Shown piece by piece: positions 36,080-45,575 of a DNA stretch of 64,000 bases. Under the pieces are notes generated by a model. The model saw only the letters and a list, made by a program, of their open reading frames with translations. It ran no database searches and was not told where the DNA came from. Position 1 is the first letter of the stretch, and each line of letters starts with the position of its first letter. The position numbers and the translations under genes are program-made. This DNA is from Thiothrix winogradskyi (GTDB lineage Bacteria > Pseudomonadota > Gammaproteobacteria > Thiotrichales > Thiotrichaceae), in NCBI RefSeq assembly GCF_021650935.1, contig NZ_CP091244.1:1302001-1366000 (forward strand). The letters run 5' to 3'.

Positions 36080-37516
36080 TTATTGGGTGCGTTGGCTTTG
36101 GAAGAAGCCATACGCCGCCAGCCCGCAATACACGCCGGTTTGCCCGTGAATTGCGCCACCGCTAATGCCACCATTGCCAAGCGCGGTTTGCCATTCTTGT
36201 GCAATGGGTGCAAACGCATTCAGGGGTGCAGTAGTCGGGGTGCTATCCAGATTCAGGGTAAAGGTGTTGGGTCTGCCGCTCCAATAGCTTGCCATTCCCT
36301 CCGTATTCGTGAAATACACCACCGGGTCGTTTTCTGAGCCGCACAGCATGACGGGGGTGGTCGGTGTCCAGTCTCGTAAATCCGCCTCTTTCACCAGTGA
36401 GCGGATTTTATTGCTGGGGGTTTGACGGTTGGTTTGCAGATCGGTGAGGTACGCCGTGCGGAAGCTGTCTGCCAGCAAATGCGGTATACCAAAACCCGTT
36501 TGCTGGAAAGGCTGTAATGGCGGGGTCAGTTCTGGCGGAACACCACTGAAAATTGCGGTAGCAGGCAGTATACCCGCGATAACGGCGGCTTCATGCCCGC
36601 CAGTGCGCGGCAAGGCATCTTCCGCTTGTGCTGCAAAGGTGGCGGAATACACCTCAGTGGGTTGGGTGTAAATATCATGGGCTTTCTCTAAGGCGGTCAG
36701 GTACATCGGCGCAAACACAGTTGCCCCGCCATTAACGTAGCCCGCCATAATGGTATCGACGAAATCTAGCACGGTGTACGGTCCGGAAATGGGCGCGGAT
36801 GCCCGTACTGTCGTGCCTTTGGCTTGCAAGGCTTTGTGGGTTGCCATCGCGACATAGCCGCCTTGCGACAGACCGGATACAAACAAATCTGCGGAGAGCT
36901 GCGCCCCGATGGTGGTGCTGTGTTCGCGCACATGCTCCAAGGCGTGGATCATTTCGGTGGTTTGCTGCTTTTCATCCAGATACGGGTGGTAATCCAGTTT
37001 AGAATCGGCATAACCGGCGTAATTGGGTGCAATGACGGTATAGCCGCGTGAGGCATAGAGTGCCAGCAGGATCATGGCTTCCGCTGAGGCTGGGTTGGTG
37101 GCTTCGGTGAGGAATTTTGATAGGTCATAGCGGATGTCGCTGGTCGTGCCGTGGGCATACAACAGGGCAGGGCGTGCGCCGCTGCAATTCGCTGTTGTGC
37201 CTTGCGGTAGCATAATCACGCCGCTGGAGTTGGTGGCTTCACCCGCACCGCCAACGGTATTGTATGCCATACGCATGATTTTGACATCACATTTGGCACT
37301 ACCGGCAAGCGCATCGGCAACGCTAAACAAGGTATCCGCTGTCGGATCAGCGCTGCGTATGCTGGTGTACGTACTTGCACTGAGTGTGGCAACCTCAGTG
37401 GGTGGTGTTGATGCCGGTGTGATCGGGACAATGTTAACGGTTTTATTGTCATTGCAAGCGGTAAGGCTAGGCAGCATCGCGACTGCCAATGTTAGTGCGA
37501 TGATTTTTCTTAACAT
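36080..37516 (-). CDS. Secretory lipase-like alpha/beta hydrolase lipoprotein
   Basis: This 478-residue exported hydrolase starts at ATG 37516 after GAGGAGAC. Lipobox SLTAC gives a lipidated Cys at 21. The alpha/beta fold has the oxyanion region LLYAHGTTSD and the nucleophile elbow GLSQGG. Asp and His candidates lie in the C-terminal part (CGSENDPVVYF; GAIHGQTGVYC). It resembles secretory lipases and esterases of bacteria. It is placed next to a FadL-type channel, so release and uptake of fatty acids could be linked, though the genes converge. Confidence 0.8.
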   Translation of the reverse strand: MLRKIIALTLAVAMLPSLTACNDNKTVNIVPITPASTPPTEVATLSASTYTSIRSADPTADTLFSVADALAGSAKCDVKIMRMAYNTVGGAGEATNSSGVIMLPQGTTANCSGARPALLYAHGTTSDIRYDLSKFLTEATNPASAEAMILLALYASRGYTVIAPNYAGYADSKLDYHPYLDEKQQTTEMIHALEHVREHSTTIGAQLSADLFVSGLSQGGYVAMATHKALQAKGTTVRASAPISGPYTVLDFVDTIMAGYVNGGATVFAPMYLTALEKAHDIYTQPTEVYSATFAAQAEDALPRTGGHEAAVIAGILPATAIFSGVPPELTPPLQPFQQTGFGIPHLLADSFRTAYLTDLQTNRQTPSNKIRSLVKEADLRDWTPTTPVMLCGSENDPVVYFTNTEGMASYWSGRPNTFTLNLDSTPTTAPLNAFAPIAQEWQTALGNGGISGGAIHGQTGVYCGLAAYGFFQSQRTQ

Positions 37517-37610
37517 AATGAAGTCTCCTCTCTCGTGTGTGTCAATAGTATGACACGGAATGCACCACAATTCAGGAGCTGTCAAATGCCATTGTTGCGA
37601 TTGGCACTAT

Positions 37611-37994
37611 TTAGTGTTTTGGGGTGTCTAGCGGTGGGTGGTGTGATTTTCGGCGTATCCAGTTCACGGCTTGCAGCACGCCTTTGCGGGTAACAACCCA
37701 TTTTTCCAGCTCAAACTTGCCGGGAAAAATCATAATACCCAAACCGATCATAATGGTGATTAATCCTTGCCCCGGTAATACCAGCATGGTAATACCTGCT
37801 AATAATACGGGAAAACCCAACATATTGCGCACCATTGCACGGGGTTGCAACAGGACATGCCAAGCATGTGGGTGACGCGGACGGGTGAAATAATCGACGG
37901 GAATACGACCGACAAGCCAGGGCAATAGCAGTAACGATAGTACAAAGGTGATGGCAGACAAGATGCCGATCCAGATGAATAATGCTTCCAACAA
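37611..37994 (-). CDS. Small PGPGW-family membrane protein
   Basis: This 127-residue inner-membrane protein has TM segments at about 5-29 and 58-95 with the LPGQGLITIMIGLGIMIFPG motif typical of the PGPGW (putative transmembrane) family. The C-terminal tail is basic (RKGVLQAVNWIRRKS). No ATG is available; a TTG at 37994 or 37991 is the likely start after TTGGGG. Its function is unknown. Confidence 0.7.
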   Translation of the reverse strand: MLEALFIWIGILSAITFVLSLLLLPWLVGRIPVDYFTRPRHPHAWHVLLQPRAMVRNMLGFPVLLAGITMLVLPGQGLITIMIGLGIMIFPGKFELEKWVVTRKGVLQAVNWIRRKSHHPPLDTPKH

Positions 37995-38060
37995 AAAACC
38001 CCAAGGTGGTGAACGATGGGGTTGATTGTATGCCAGTTTGCTAAAAGCTGCGTTTAACCT

Positions 38061-39254
38061 TTAGTTGTCTGGGTTGGCTTTGATTTTGTGGATACTCAAA
38101 TCGGCACCGTTGTATTCTTCTTCTTGTGATAAGCGAATGCCCATTGTTGCCTTGAGGATGCCGTACACCAAGAAGCCGCCCGCTGTCGCAATCGCCACGC
38201 CTAGCAGTGTGCCGGTCACTTGCGCTCCGAAGCTGACACCGCCCATGCCGCCTAATGCTTCCAGACCGAAGATGCCCGCAGCAATCCCGCCCCACACGCC
38301 GCACAAGCCGTGCAGTGGCCACACGCCCAGTACGTCGTCGATTTTCCATTTGTTTTGCGCAAGGGTAAATGTCCATACGAACAATGCGCCTGCGACACTG
38401 CCGACCACCAGTGCACCCAGTGGATGCATCACATCAGAACCCGCACACACGGCAACCAAACCGGCTAAAGGACCATTGTGGACGAAACCAGGGTCATTTT
38501 TACCGGCAATCAAGGCAGCGATAATACCGCCGACCATTGCCATTAAGGAGTTTATCGCCACCAAACCGCTGAGACCTTCCACTTTTTGCGCAGACATCAC
38601 GTTAAAACCAAACCAGCCGACGGTCAGAATCCATGCACCAATCGCCAGAAACGGAATGCTAGAAGGCGGGTGTGCCGACATCGGCTTACCGTCTTTGGTG
38701 TAACGTCCGTGCCGATGCCCCAATAAAATCACCGCACCCAAGGCTAACCAGCCACCCATTGCGTGAACCACTACCGAGCCTGCAAAATCGTGGAAGGTGT
38801 AACCAAACATGCCTTTAATCCAGTCTTGTACCCCGTAAAGGTTGTTCCAGATCATGCCTTCAAAGAATGGGTAGATCAGTGCCACGATAAGGAAGGTGGC
38901 AATGAGTTGCGGGAAAAATTTCGCACGTTCCGCAATCCCGCCGGAAATAATCGCCGGAATAGCCGCCGCAAAGGTGAGGAGGAAGAAGAACTTAACCAGT
39001 TCATAGCCGTTCTTTTCCGCTAAAATACTGGCACTTTCAAAGAAGCCGACCTGATAGGCGACGTAATAGCCGATGAAAAAATACGCTATCGTGGAAACAG
39101 CAAAATCCACAATGATTTTTACCAGTGCATTCACCTGATTTTTGTGGCGTACTGTGCCCACTTCTAAAAATGCAAAGCCTGCGTGCATTGCCAGCACCAT
39201 GACAGCCCCCATTAGCACGAACAGGGTATTTAATGCGGAAACCAGTTCTTCCAT
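38061..39254 (-). CDS. amt: Ammonium transporter (Amt family)
   Basis: This 397-residue inner-membrane channel has 11 predicted TM segments. It begins ALNTLFVLMGAVMVLAMHAG, has SGGIAERAKF and the pore histidines in VVHAMGGWLALGA and WPLHGLCGVWGGI. It takes up ammonium/ammonia for assimilation. ATG 39254 follows GAGAGG. No glnK gene is adjacent, which is unusual for bacterial amt genes. The long upstream gap has nitrogen-control-like sites. Confidence 0.93.
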   Translation of the reverse strand: MEELVSALNTLFVLMGAVMVLAMHAGFAFLEVGTVRHKNQVNALVKIIVDFAVSTIAYFFIGYYVAYQVGFFESASILAEKNGYELVKFFFLLTFAAAIPAIISGGIAERAKFFPQLIATFLIVALIYPFFEGMIWNNLYGVQDWIKGMFGYTFHDFAGSVVVHAMGGWLALGAVILLGHRHGRYTKDGKPMSAHPPSSIPFLAIGAWILTVGWFGFNVMSAQKVEGLSGLVAINSLMAMVGGIIAALIAGKNDPGFVHNGPLAGLVAVCAGSDVMHPLGALVVGSVAGALFVWTFTLAQNKWKIDDVLGVWPLHGLCGVWGGIAAGIFGLEALGGMGGVSFGAQVTGTLLGVAIATAGGFLVYGILKATMGIRLSQEEEYNGADLSIHKIKANPDN

Positions 39255-39325
39255 ACCGAACCTCTCACCTAACAGCCAAAAGATGCGTCATCATAACCGC
39301 TGAATAATCAATGACTAGGGTGTGA

Positions 39326-39448
39326 TGCACAAAATAGGTGAGGGTGGTGCAGTTTTTTTGCTGAAGGCAGCGTGAGGGTGCTAAATAATCACGTTTATTG
39401 TGCGTTGATATTTTTGTGCATTATTTTGGTGCAAAACTTGCACCAAAA
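39326..39448 (-). promoter_or_regulatory. Candidate nitrogen-control sites upstream of amt
   Basis: The 302-base gap before amt holds two notable sites. TGCACAAAATAGGTGAG at 39326-39342 resembles the NtrC consensus (TGCAC-N6-GGTGCA, last two bases off). A near-perfect 25-base palindrome at 39424-39448 contains GG-N10-GC on both strands (TTGGTGCAAGTTTTGCA on the minus strand), close to a sigma-54 -24/-12 promoter. The order of the two is not the usual one, so this stays tentative. Confidence 0.35.
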
Positions 39449-39556
39449 TGAAATAAGTGCATGAGGAAAAGTTGTGTGTAGCCTTTGCTCAATAGGCTTG
39501 TCAGTGACGGGTTTGAGTATATGATTATTGAGTATGGATACGTTTAGGAACTCAGG

Positions 39557-40027
39557 ATGAATACAGTGTCGCGCATAATCAGATTCGATTTATTGTCATT
39601 ACCCGGATTAAGCTTATTTTTAGGTGGCTTGCTGTGGGTTATGTCATTTACGCAGGTGACGTTCTATACCGACAGTGGGGTGGTCATGGGCTATTGGGTC
39701 GCCGCTACGGGTTGGCTGGGGTTCGGTATCTTCCAGTTTGCTTGGTATGCCAATTTGCTGGAACTGTTGGGCGTGTTGCTGATGTCGCGCTACCCGAATC
39801 GGGCGATGGTCTTGGTGGTGTTAGGCGTGTTATTGGCGGGGCAGGCTTTCTGGTTTACCGAGATTCCGGGGCAGGAAGCCAATATGCGGATTGTTGATTT
39901 GGGAATGGGATTTTGGATGTGGTATGCGAGTATCGTCTTGATTACGCTCGGCGTGATCTTTGGACCGACTGAGGAGGAGTGTTGTTCTCCCCCTCAGTCT
40001 GATAATGGAACAGCCGAAAGCAATTAG
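39557..40027 (+). CDS. Four-TM membrane protein of unknown function
   Basis: This 156-residue protein has four predicted TM helices (about 17-33, 45-62, 68-80 with 85-98, and 115-135) and an acidic, Cys-bearing C-terminal tail (PTEEECCSPPQSDNG). ATG 39557 follows AGGAACTCAGG. It ends 4 bases inside the convergent DUF302 gene. No family is recognised. Confidence 0.65.
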   Translation: MNTVSRIIRFDLLSLPGLSLFLGGLLWVMSFTQVTFYTDSGVVMGYWVAATGWLGFGIFQFAWYANLLELLGVLLMSRYPNRAMVLVVLGVLLAGQAFWFTEIPGQEANMRIVDLGMGFWMWYASIVLITLGVIFGPTEEECCSPPQSDNGTAESN

Positions 40028-40647
40028 AAATCGCCTTCTGCACCGCCCCGCATAATGTCTGTCATGATTTCCTGTACTTTGACCGCTTCGGCATGAAGTT
40101 CAGGTGGCAGGGTTTTGCCGCCGTAAATCATCATGTCCATATTCAGGGAGTACAGGTGATATTTACCTTCCTTGTCCTGGATCATCGCAATGCGGCAAGG
40201 CAGATAAGCTGAGAATGCATCGCTGAAATCGACCATTTTCATGGCAGTTTGCGGGTTGCAGAACTGGTAGATTTTCAGGAAGCGTTGATCTTGCCCGGTT
40301 TCCAGCTTGACCTGTTCAGACAGTGGTAGCTCGCCAACGGCTTTAATATTGTGCTTATTGGCAATGGATTTCATGGACTCTTCAGCATCTTCCGGGGAAA
40401 TGCCTTCAGCCAATGAATATTTAACCACGGTAGCATCCGCTGAGTTACCGGTTTCTTTCAACTTAGTCCACATATTCATGTAAACATCTTTTGCTTTGGG
40501 GTCAAAGCTGTCTAATGCGGCTTTTTCAGCGCCAATGTCCATATCACCCATTTGCGCCATCATCGGAGCAAATTTGGTGTAAGCGAATGCGCCGCCAACA
40601 ATGGCAACCAAGCCAATAATGGCGAGAATATTGCGAATAAAGTTCAT
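40024..40647 (-). CDS. Membrane-anchored DUF302 protein
   Basis: This 207-residue protein has one N-terminal TM anchor (about 5-22) and a periplasmic C-terminal DUF302 domain (about 95-190), including FSAYLPCRIAMIQDKEGKYHLYSLNMDMM. DUF302 proteins have a TBP-like fold and are common in sulfur oxidisers, with no settled role. ATG 40647 follows TAGGAG. It lies just downstream of the SCP2-like gene on the same strand, and the two are probably co-expressed. Confidence 0.75.
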   Translation of the reverse strand: MNFIRNILAIIGLVAIVGGAFAYTKFAPMMAQMGDMDIGAEKAALDSFDPKAKDVYMNMWTKLKETGNSADATVVKYSLAEGISPEDAEESMKSIANKHNIKAVGELPLSEQVKLETGQDQRFLKIYQFCNPQTAMKMVDFSDAFSAYLPCRIAMIQDKEGKYHLYSLNMDMMIYGGKTLPPELHAEAVKVQEIMTDIMRGGAEGDF

Positions 40648-40729
40648 GAAATCTCCTACCGTAAGTGTCAAGGGAAGCCATTGAGTGATGACTTCCCCGA
40701 AGTTTTTATTCCCTATAATGACGAATATT

Positions 40730-41134
40730 TTATTGGGTACTAATCTTTGCCATCAGCGCGAAAGATTTTACGAATGGTCCAGCCATTGCAGGGTTCTTGA
40801 GCATTGCGCCGTAGTCACCTGACAAGAATTTCAGTTTGCCAAACGTGTAAGCAGTTCCCAGACCGACCATACCCATGGGTTCTTTGGTCCATTTCATCCA
40901 ATCTTTACGGTCTGCACGCATATCCCAATCCGGGGTTTCGCCATTGTAATCGCCTGCGCGAACGCATTCGCCGTTTTCGACCACGAAAACGCCCATCGGC
41001 TTAGCTTCACCTTTCAGGCCACAGGTGATAATGGAATTGAACCCGATCGCGGCAAGCTTGTCTTTTACTTCAGGGTCAGCATTCCAGAGATCCTTGAGTT
41101 CGTTCATCCAGTCGGCAGAAAAAAGTTGTGGCAT
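40730..41134 (-). CDS. SCP2 sterol-transfer-like protein
   Basis: This 134-residue soluble protein resembles SCP2-type lipid-binding domains: EVKDKLAAIGFNSIITCGLKG, then a strand-rich core with VRAGDYNGETPDWDMRADRKDW and a C-terminal helix. No signal peptide is seen. ATG 41134 follows TAGGAGAGG. The gene precedes the DUF302 gene by 82 bases. The hydrophobic ligand is unknown. Confidence 0.75.
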   Translation of the reverse strand: MPQLFSADWMNELKDLWNADPEVKDKLAAIGFNSIITCGLKGEAKPMGVFVVENGECVRAGDYNGETPDWDMRADRKDWMKWTKEPMGMVGLGTAYTFGKLKFLSGDYGAMLKNPAMAGPFVKSFALMAKISTQ

Positions 41135-41262
41135 GGTTCCTCTCCTAGTTTGTGTTGATAATAACGGTTGTTTGCTATGCGACGTTACAAAACTGAAATT
41201 TACAAAACTCTATATATCTTGCATTCTAACGTTTCGCAACCTGTTAAGAAGTGATAATACCG

Positions 41263-42300
41263 ATGCTGCGTCAATCTTTACTCCTCCCACTCCTCACGAC
41301 GATAGTCACCCTCTCTCTGTCTGGTTTCAGCATGGCTGACACGCCAGCGGACTCCTTAGCGGTGACAGTGCGACCTTTGGGGGAGGTTTTGCAAGCATCT
41401 GAACGTAGTGTAACAGCAACACTGATCAGTTTGAACGATAGCACGCTCAGTGCTGAAATTTCTGCGAAAGTTACCCAGTTGCGGGCGGATACCGGCGATA
41501 CCGTGCAAGCCGGTCAGGTGTTGGCGGAATTGGATTGCCGCGATCATCTGTTCGCCTTGAGTCAAGCCAAAGCAGGCGTGGATGCGGCGAATGCGCGTTA
41601 TCAACTGGCGACGACGCAACTCCAGCGCAATCAGCGTTTGCGTAATACGGGTGTCGTTCCCGCTGAAGTGTTGGATAAAGCCGCCGCCGATGCCGAAGCT
41701 GCCAAAGCCGAGGTAGCCGTCGCCAAATCGCAAACCGACACCGCACAGCTTGCAGTTTCACGTTGCACCATCAAAGCGCCGTTTACCGGACAAATTACTA
41801 GCCGTAATGTGCAAGTCGGTCAGCAAGCGACACCCGGCACACCCGCGTTCCAATTGCTGCAAGACAAAGCCTTGGAAGTGAGCGCCAGTTTGTCGGTGGA
41901 TGAAGTGCAGGATCAGACGCAAGGGGCGGAGTTACGCTTTGTTGCCGATGGCGTGAGCATTCCGCTGGAACGCCGTGCGGTGGTCGGGCAAATCGCCGGA
42001 AATACCCGCACGCAAGAAGTGCGCTTTACCCTCAAGGGTGAACATTCTTTGCCGGTTGGGCGCAGTGGGCGCGTGGTGTGGCAAGGTAAATTACAGGCAT
42101 TACCCGCCAGTTGGGTGGTGCGCCGTGAAGGTGGTTTGGGAGTCATGCTAGAAGTGGATGGCATGGCAAAGTTCCATCCGCTCCCCGATGCGAAAGAAGG
42201 GCAGCCGGTGTTGACCGACTTGCCCACTTCGGTGCGCTTGATTGATCAAAACCGCTTGCGAGCAAGGGATGGGCAAGCCGTGACGGTGGAGAAACCCTGA
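41263..42300 (+). CDS. RND efflux periplasmic adaptor (second system)
   Basis: This adaptor of about 345 residues has a signal peptide (LLTTIVTLSLSGFSMA), lipoyl half-motifs (ISAKVTQLRADTGDTVQAGQVLAEL; IKAPFTGQITSRNVQVGQQATPG) around an Ala/Gln-rich helical hairpin, and a beta-barrel region. ATG 41263 is preferred; a GTG four codons upstream lies in the likely ribosome binding site. Its stop overlaps the start of the pump gene (TGATG). No transcriptional repressor or outer-membrane factor is nearby. Confidence 0.88.
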   Translation: MLRQSLLLPLLTTIVTLSLSGFSMADTPADSLAVTVRPLGEVLQASERSVTATLISLNDSTLSAEISAKVTQLRADTGDTVQAGQVLAELDCRDHLFALSQAKAGVDAANARYQLATTQLQRNQRLRNTGVVPAEVLDKAAADAEAAKAEVAVAKSQTDTAQLAVSRCTIKAPFTGQITSRNVQVGQQATPGTPAFQLLQDKALEVSASLSVDEVQDQTQGAELRFVADGVSIPLERRAVVGQIAGNTRTQEVRFTLKGEHSLPVGRSGRVVWQGKLQALPASWVVRREGGLGVMLEVDGMAKFHPLPDAKEGQPVLTDLPTSVRLIDQNRLRARDGQAVTVEKP

Positions 42301-45300
42301 TGTATCGCCGCCTCATACAAAACCATGTTCTCGCGAACCTCACTTTCGTGTTGGTGCTGATTATTGGCTTCACCGCTTATAACGCAATGCCGCGCCAGCA
42401 AGATCCCACGATTAATTTCAACTGGATTTCGATTATCACCGCCTTGCCGGGGGCGAGTGCGGAAGACGTGGAAAAGCGCATTACCGACCCGCTGGAAGAC
42501 GCGATTCGTGGCATACCCGACATGAAGTTTGTGTCGAGCAATAGCCGGGCGAATATTTCCAGCCTGTTGGTGCGCTTTGAAGACATTGACGAGCGAGCTT
42601 TCGATAAACGCCTTGCCGATTTGCGCCGTGAAGTCCAAAACGTCGAGAGCTTATTGCCAGCGGAAGCGATGGATTCGATTGTGCTGGAAATTACCACCGC
42701 GAATGCGTTCCCGTCGGCGATGATTGCGGTGCAAAGCGTTGCTGACGATGAAAATTTGCGCGTGCAAGCCAAAAATATCGAAAAAGCCCTTGAGCAGATT
42801 AAGGGCGTGGATCGGGTTGATCCGGTGGCGTTGGATGATCCCGAACTGCAAGTGCGTTTTGATACCGTCGCACTCGAATCCTTAGGGTTAACGCCGGGGC
42901 AATTGAGCGATACGGTACGCGCTTGGTTTCGGGATTTATCCGCTGGCAGTTTGGATGTGGATAAGCAAAGTTGGTTAGTGCGCTTAAGCGGCAAAACCAG
43001 TGACCCGCAAGCTTTGGGCGAATTGCCCGTTCCCGGTGTGCAGGGCGAAGTGCCATTGTCACGGGTGGCTAATGTGGAACGCGCCCGCGCCGAAGCCACC
43101 CAAAAGGTGCGTTTGGATGGCGAACCGGCGGTATTGTTCGCGGTGATGAAGGAAGACAAAGCCAATGTGTTGGATTTGGTGGAGCGCCTGAAAACCTACA
43201 TCGACGCCCGTAACCAGCAAATCGGTGCCAGCGGGGTGAAGCTGGTGCTGGTCGATGACCAGACCATTCCCACCCGTGAAGCCATTGGCATTATGGAAAG
43301 CAATGCTCTGTTGGGCTTTGTGTTGGTGTTGTTCGTGACTTGGTTATTTCTGGGTTTCAGAATTGCCGCGCTCACTACCATTGGTATTCCGTTTACGCTG
43401 GCAGCGACGTTTTGGGTGTTGTCTGGCATGGGTGAAACCCTGAATGTGACGGTGTTGCTGGGCATTGTGATTGTGTTGGGGATGTTGGTGGACGATGCGG
43501 TGGTGGTGGTCGAATCCATTTATTACCGCTTACAACATGGCGTGGATGCGGTCACGGCGGCGGTGGAATCCATGCGCGAGGTGGCGTTGCCGGTGACGAC
43601 CGCCGTGTTGACCACGATTGCGGCGTTTTTGCCGCTGATGTTGTTGCCGGGAATACTCGGCAAATTCATGCAAGTGATTCCGATGGTGGTGACGCTGGCA
43701 TTGGCGATTAGCTTGATCGAAGCGTTTTGGATGCTGCCTGCGCACGTCGCCAGCACGAAAATGCGCTTTGATAAGCCGTCGCGGGTTCAAAAAATGCGGA
43801 TGCGTGCTACCCATTGGATTCAAGTGAAATACGCCCGTTTGCTGGTGAAAGTTTTGCGCTTCCCGCGTGCGGCGTTGAGTGCGGTGGTGTTGATGTTTGT
43901 GCTGGCGGTGGGGATTGTCGGGGCAGGCTTGATTCCGATGAATTTCTTTGCGGCGGACAGTTTGCGGCTGTTTTATGTGAATGTGGAAATGCCGAGTTCC
44001 ACCGCGCTGGACGAAACCATGCAAAAGGTGCAGCAAGTCGAGCAACAGGTGAAAAAGCATTTGCAGCCGGAGGATGCGCGTTCTGTCGTGGCTTACGCGG
44101 GGATGATGTTTACTGAAACCGAGCCGTTGTACGGGGCGCGTTACGGGCAAATGGTGGTGAGCCTTAAGCCCATGTCGGAAGGTTCGCGAGAGGTGAAAAC
44201 CATTATTGAGGGGATGCGTGCCGATGTGGTGAACGTGCCGGGGGCGGTGAATATTGCGTTTCTGGAATTGGCGGGTGGGCCACCTGCGGCTAAGCCGATC
44301 AGTGTGAAAGTGCGTGGCGATAATTACGCCGAAATTCAGGGCGCGACGGCTGCGCTCAAGCAAATTTTGAATGCGAATCCGGGTTTCAAAGACATTACCG
44401 ACGATGCCAGCCCCGGTCAGATGGAAATGACTTTGCGCTTGCGCCACGACAATATCCGCCGCGCTGGGGTGTCGCCGGATGAAGTCAGCCGCAGCTTGCG
44501 CTTGCTGGTGGATGGCGAAGTAGTCGCGGATATGCAGGATCAGGGCGAAAAGCTGGAAGTGCGGGTCAAACGCCAAGAGGGGGATTTGCGCACGGTGGAT
44601 CAGTTGCTGGATTTCCGCTTGCCGACTGCGGATGGCGGCAGTGTGCCGTTGCGCGAATTGGTGGAGGAGCAGAAAGGCGTGTCGTTGGGCAATATTCGCC
44701 ATTACAATTTCCGCCGCGCCATTACCTTGGAGGCGGATTTGGTGAAACGCCCGGATGAGCCATTTTACGAATGCCGCTTGCAACCGATGTTCAGCGGGGC
44801 AGCGCCGGATTATGCGCAATGTGCGCTGGATGCGGTGCAGGCGAATCAGCTCTTGCTGGAGGGTTGGAAACCTTATCAGGCGCAATTCCCGAATATTGAT
44901 TTGGATTTTGCGGGGCAACTCGATGATATTCAGGAGAGCATGGATGCTATCGGGATGTTGTTCCTGTTTGGCGTGGGTTTGATGTATTTGATTCTGGGGA
45001 CGCAATTTGGCAGTTATTGGCAGCCATTGCTGATTTTGTCGACTGTGCCGATGGCGTTTACCGGCGTGGTGTATGGCTTACTGGTGACGCAAAATCCGTT
45101 GAGTTTGTATACGCTGTACGGGGTGGTGGCGTTGGCGGGGATTGCGGTGAATTCGGCGATTGTGTTGATTTCTGCGGCGAATGACCGGCGTGAATTGGGG
45201 ATGAGTGTATTGCACGCCACGGTGTATGCGGCGCGGCGGCGGGTGATTCCGGTGTTGATTACGTCCTTGACCACGATGGCGGGTTTGTTTTCACTCGCCA

Positions 45301-45455
45301 CTGGATTGGGGGGCAAGTCGCTGATCTGGGGGCCAGTCGCGACGGCCATTGTGTGGGGGGTTGGGTTTTCAACCGTGCTGACACTGTTTGCGATTCCGGT
45401 GTTGTATCGGGTGTCGAGTCGGTCGACTCGTGTGGCTGGCGATAAATTTGGTTGA
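42300..45455 (+). CDS. RND multidrug-type efflux permease (second system)
   Basis: This 1051-residue inner-membrane pump has 12 predicted TM helices and two large periplasmic loops. The TM4 motif GMLVDDAVVVVESIYY carries the adjacent Asp pair used in proton relay by hydrophobic-compound (HAE) pumps, unlike the single-Asp metal pump at the left edge. Other RND blocks include GASAEDVEKRITDPLEDAIRG-like N-terminal motif and SALNSAIVLI-like region (GIAVNSAIVLISAAND). It is translationally coupled to the adaptor. Substrates are unknown. Confidence 0.92.
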   Translation: MYRRLIQNHVLANLTFVLVLIIGFTAYNAMPRQQDPTINFNWISIITALPGASAEDVEKRITDPLEDAIRGIPDMKFVSSNSRANISSLLVRFEDIDERAFDKRLADLRREVQNVESLLPAEAMDSIVLEITTANAFPSAMIAVQSVADDENLRVQAKNIEKALEQIKGVDRVDPVALDDPELQVRFDTVALESLGLTPGQLSDTVRAWFRDLSAGSLDVDKQSWLVRLSGKTSDPQALGELPVPGVQGEVPLSRVANVERARAEATQKVRLDGEPAVLFAVMKEDKANVLDLVERLKTYIDARNQQIGASGVKLVLVDDQTIPTREAIGIMESNALLGFVLVLFVTWLFLGFRIAALTTIGIPFTLAATFWVLSGMGETLNVTVLLGIVIVLGMLVDDAVVVVESIYYRLQHGVDAVTAAVESMREVALPVTTAVLTTIAAFLPLMLLPGILGKFMQVIPMVVTLALAISLIEAFWMLPAHVASTKMRFDKPSRVQKMRMRATHWIQVKYARLLVKVLRFPRAALSAVVLMFVLAVGIVGAGLIPMNFFAADSLRLFYVNVEMPSSTALDETMQKVQQVEQQVKKHLQPEDARSVVAYAGMMFTETEPLYGARYGQMVVSLKPMSEGSREVKTIIEGMRADVVNVPGAVNIAFLELAGGPPAAKPISVKVRGDNYAEIQGATAALKQILNANPGFKDITDDASPGQMEMTLRLRHDNIRRAGVSPDEVSRSLRLLVDGEVVADMQDQGEKLEVRVKRQEGDLRTVDQLLDFRLPTADGGSVPLRELVEEQKGVSLGNIRHYNFRRAITLEADLVKRPDEPFYECRLQPMFSGAAPDYAQCALDAVQANQLLLEGWKPYQAQFPNIDLDFAGQLDDIQESMDAIGMLFLFGVGLMYLILGTQFGSYWQPLLILSTVPMAFTGVVYGLLVTQNPLSLYTLYGVVALAGIAVNSAIVLISAANDRRELGMSVLHATVYAARRRVIPVLITSLTTMAGLFSLATGLGGKSLIWGPVATAIVWGVGFSTVLTLFAIPVLYRVSSRSTRVAGDKFG

Positions 45456-45575
45456 AATTAGTACGAATTTTTTGAAAAAAAACTTGTCATGTTAATCGCT
45501 ATTTACATATAACCTGTTATCATAAATAAGTTGATTTTATCAATTTATCATGATTTTCAGAATAGGGGCTTCATC

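Noticed and set aside
43530..45005. Long reading frame on the minus strand (491 codons) inside the second RND pump gene
   Set aside because: It is His/Arg/Gln-rich with no family features and lies wholly antisense to a clear 1051-residue pump; it is a by-product of GC-rich third positions.
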